From assembly GCA_023137075.1 (NCBI GenBank), contig JAGLQA010000889.1:1-6504 (forward strand): a stretch of DNA of 6,504 nt, in the 5' to 3' direction. The stretch comes from Candidatus Aminicenantota bacterium (GTDB lineage: Bacteria > Acidobacteriota > Aminicenantia > UBA2199). The first letter of the stretch is position 1. The number at the start of each line of letters is the position of its first letter. A program made the translations under genes and the position numbers. The notes beneath the pieces are model-generated. The model searched no databases and was not told the origin of the DNA. It saw nothing but the letters and a program-made list of their open reading frames with translations. Below are positions 5,360 through 6,504 of this stretch, one piece after another.

Positions 5360-6504
5360 GGTGTTACTCCTGCAAAAAAAGTATCGAAACTGAAAACCAA
5401 TATCAATAACATTAACAGGATTAAAATCGGGATAAAAATTAAAAAGATTCTTTTCAACAGTGATAACCTACTCCCCTTCATTTTCCAGCGGTCGCTGCAA
5501 GAGAACCAGAGAAAGGTCAATAATGGCGTTATAAAAATAGCCCCGATAATGAGTCGGTATTTTGGCAGTGAAGTGACTGCCATTTTCCCGGAAAAAATAT
5601 TCATCCCGAAAAAACCGCTGAGAAAAGCCGGGATAATAAATAATGCGCCTAAGATAGTCAACCTGTAAAGCTGGTCGTTATTCCGCTTATCTTCAATTAA
5701 CGATGCGTACTGGTGCAGTTCATCGATCTCCCGGTTCAGGTCTTTGACATCCCGTTCGATCTTCATCACCCGGGCGACCCGGTCATAGAGTTCGATGCCC
5801 TGTTCCTGGGCCGTCACCTCCCGGAAATAGACCTTGTTGACAAAACGGATATAACTTTCATGCAAACGGCTGATCCTTTTTGTAGTATCTTTCGTTTCTT
5901 TCAATTCCGAAATACGGGTGACTTCGTTGGAAAAACGCAGGATCGATGCCCGCTGCACTAACGCTAATTTTACCATGCGAAAATACATGGATTTAAGATG
6001 TTGGAGCGGAAGCAGATTATCTATTTCATTTTTATCCGGTTCTGAAGTCAATACAACAAAAGAATACCGGCAGAAACCGAACAATGTACCATATTTTTTA
6101 TCGATCCAGCGGTCGTAGGTATGATCTTTGAGAAATTGCTCTTTCATGGGAATACTTTTGCAGGTTGTTGAATCGGTATCGATAAAGATAAATTTATACC
6201 AGTCATCGTTGGTTGTATACTTGTAAGATTCCTTCTTTTTTTCGTATTTCGCCAGTTTTGCGCATAATTTATCATCAGCAAACCAGCACAGCACGAACAT
6301 GCGGTCATCTACCACCGGCTCGATAAATATATCACCGGTCCCGGCATCTTCTTTCCGGGTAACGAACCGGTCTCCCAATAAACCGGTAATCGAAGCGGAT
6401 AATTTGTAGGGGTTCTGGCGGATTTTCTCTATATCCTTAAAATAGGAAAAATCTTCATCCACATCCCTGAGCGTCTCTTCGTTAAAAATAACCTCGATCT
6501 TATC
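5356..6504 (-). CDS. corA: CorA-family membrane effector of a type III CRISPR system (5' end outside window)
   Basis: CorA-family integral membrane protein, probably the effector of the downstream Cmr complex. The frame is open to the window edge. The first in-frame start-like codon is a GTG at 6462, but 14 sense codons precede it with no ATG, so the true start is probably upstream and the gene is 5'-partial (382 codons visible). Counting from the GTG: residues 1-180 form a soluble mixed domain, 180-262 a charged helical stretch like the long CorA stalk helix, 266-285 TM1 ending in the family signature GMN (286-288, in FFGMNIF), 303-322 TM2, and 338-358 a third very hydrophobic segment after a basic linker. 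Canonical CorA has two TM helices and an acidic periplasmic loop. Here the loop (289-302) has no acidic residue and two lysines. CorA proteins are Mg2+/Co2+ channels, but CRISPR-linked members respond to a Cas10-made nucleotide (SAM-AMP in B. fragilis). Its stop overlaps the cmr1 start by 4 nt (ATGA), tying it to the complex. Family is certain; the CRISPR effector role is inferred from context. Confidence 0.88.
   Translation of the reverse strand, partial: DKIEVIFNEETLRDVDEDFSYFKDIEKIRQNPYKLSASITGLLGDRFVTRKEDAGTGDIFIEPVVDDRMFVLCWFADDKLCAKLAKYEKKKESYKYTTNDDWYKFIFIDTDSTTCKSIPMKEQFLKDHTYDRWIDKKYGTLFGFCRYSFVVLTSEPDKNEIDNLLPLQHLKSMYFRMVKLALVQRASILRFSNEVTRISELKETKDTTKRISRLHESYIRFVNKVYFREVTAQEQGIELYDRVARVMKIERDVKDLNREIDELHQYASLIEDKRNNDQLYRLTILGALFIIPAFLSGFFGMNIFSGKMAVTSLPKYRLIIGAIFITPLLTFLWFSCSDRWKMKGSRLSLLKRIFLIFIPILILLMLLILVFSFDTFFAGVTP
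5367..5371 (-). promoter_or_regulatory. Ribosome binding site of cmr1
   Basis: AGGAG, 7 nt before the cmr1 ATG. It lies inside the last codons of corA (those for Ala-Gly-Val), so ribosomes finishing corA pass over it. It supports the ATG at 5359 over later methionines. Confidence 0.75.

Larger units (their letters stand above)
1..6504 (-). other. Type III-B CRISPR operon with CorA (corA-cmr1-cas10-cmr3-cmr4-cmr5-cmr6)
   Basis: All seven genes run on the minus strand without a gap above 15 nt. Junctions: corA/cmr1 ATGA (5356-5359), cmr1/cas10 ATGA (4202-4205), cas10/cmr3 8-nt overlap (2598-2605), cmr3/cmr4 15-nt gap, cmr4/cmr5 ATGA (491-494), cmr5/cmr6 ATGA (54-57). No internal promoter or terminator is seen, so a single transcript starting upstream of corA (beyond base 6504) is expected. 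Plus-strand ORFs in the window are shadows of these genes. Confidence 0.9.

Noticed and set aside
5288..5668. Plus-strand ORF of 126 codons opposite corA and cmr1, considered as an antitoxin-like or small basic protein
   Set aside because: It is antisense to the CorA membrane segments and the cmr1 start. Its Ile/Lys/Asn-rich composition mirrors the opposite strand, and no initiation signal was seen.
1..6504. CRISPR repeat array, leader or tracr-like RNA
   Set aside because: No regularly spaced direct repeats were seen, and the window is almost fully coding. The array serving this complex must lie elsewhere.
5356..6504. Ordinary housekeeping Mg2+ transporter that happens to sit beside the cmr genes
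   Set aside because: The 4-nt stop-start overlap with cmr1, the non-acidic loop and the extra hydrophobic segment favour a dedicated effector, although transport activity cannot be excluded from sequence.

Overview
The window is a single minus-strand operon, read from right to left, encoding a type III-B (Cmr) CRISPR interference complex together with a CorA-family membrane protein. In transcription order it holds corA (5' end outside the window), cmr1, cmr2/cas10, cmr3, cmr4, cmr5 and the first 19 codons of a gene that by position should be cmr6. Almost every base is coding. Five of the six junctions overlap by 4 or 8 nt, and the only gap is 15 nt, just upstream of cmr4. No promoter, terminator, CRISPR array, tRNA, rRNA or mobile element is visible. 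Cas6, Cas1/Cas2 and any signal-degrading enzyme are not in the window and could lie on either side.

Region by region: 5356-6504 encodes a CorA-like protein with a soluble, helical N-terminal part, a GMN motif and an apparent third transmembrane helix. 4202-5359 is a divergent Cmr1. 2598-4205 is a short Cas10 that lacks the N-terminal HD nuclease domain but keeps an intact GGDD nucleotidyl-cyclase/transferase motif. 1421-2605 is Cmr3 (Cas5 group). 491-1405 is Cmr4 (Cas7 backbone) with the target-cleaving aspartate present. 54-494 is Cmr5 (small subunit, Cas11). 1-57 is the start of the next cmr gene.

Expected working: the Cmr complex loads a crRNA and binds phage or plasmid transcripts. Cmr4 cuts the bound RNA while Cas10 makes a nucleotide second messenger. 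With no HD nuclease, no Csm6/Csx1-type RNase in view and a CorA gene translationally coupled to cmr1, the likely output is a membrane response through CorA. The closest characterised precedent is the Bacteroides fragilis type III-B system, whose Cas10 joins ATP and S-adenosylmethionine into SAM-AMP, which acts on CorA. That this window encodes a SAM-AMP system is an inference from gene content and domain architecture, not something the sequence proves.

Organism: a bacterium (or less likely an archaeon) of moderate, somewhat AT-leaning base composition. Several starts have clear Shine-Dalgarno sequences (AGGAG, AAGGA), which is atypical for Bacteroidota and would fit Firmicutes/Clostridia or several other phyla. 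Taxonomy cannot be fixed from this window.
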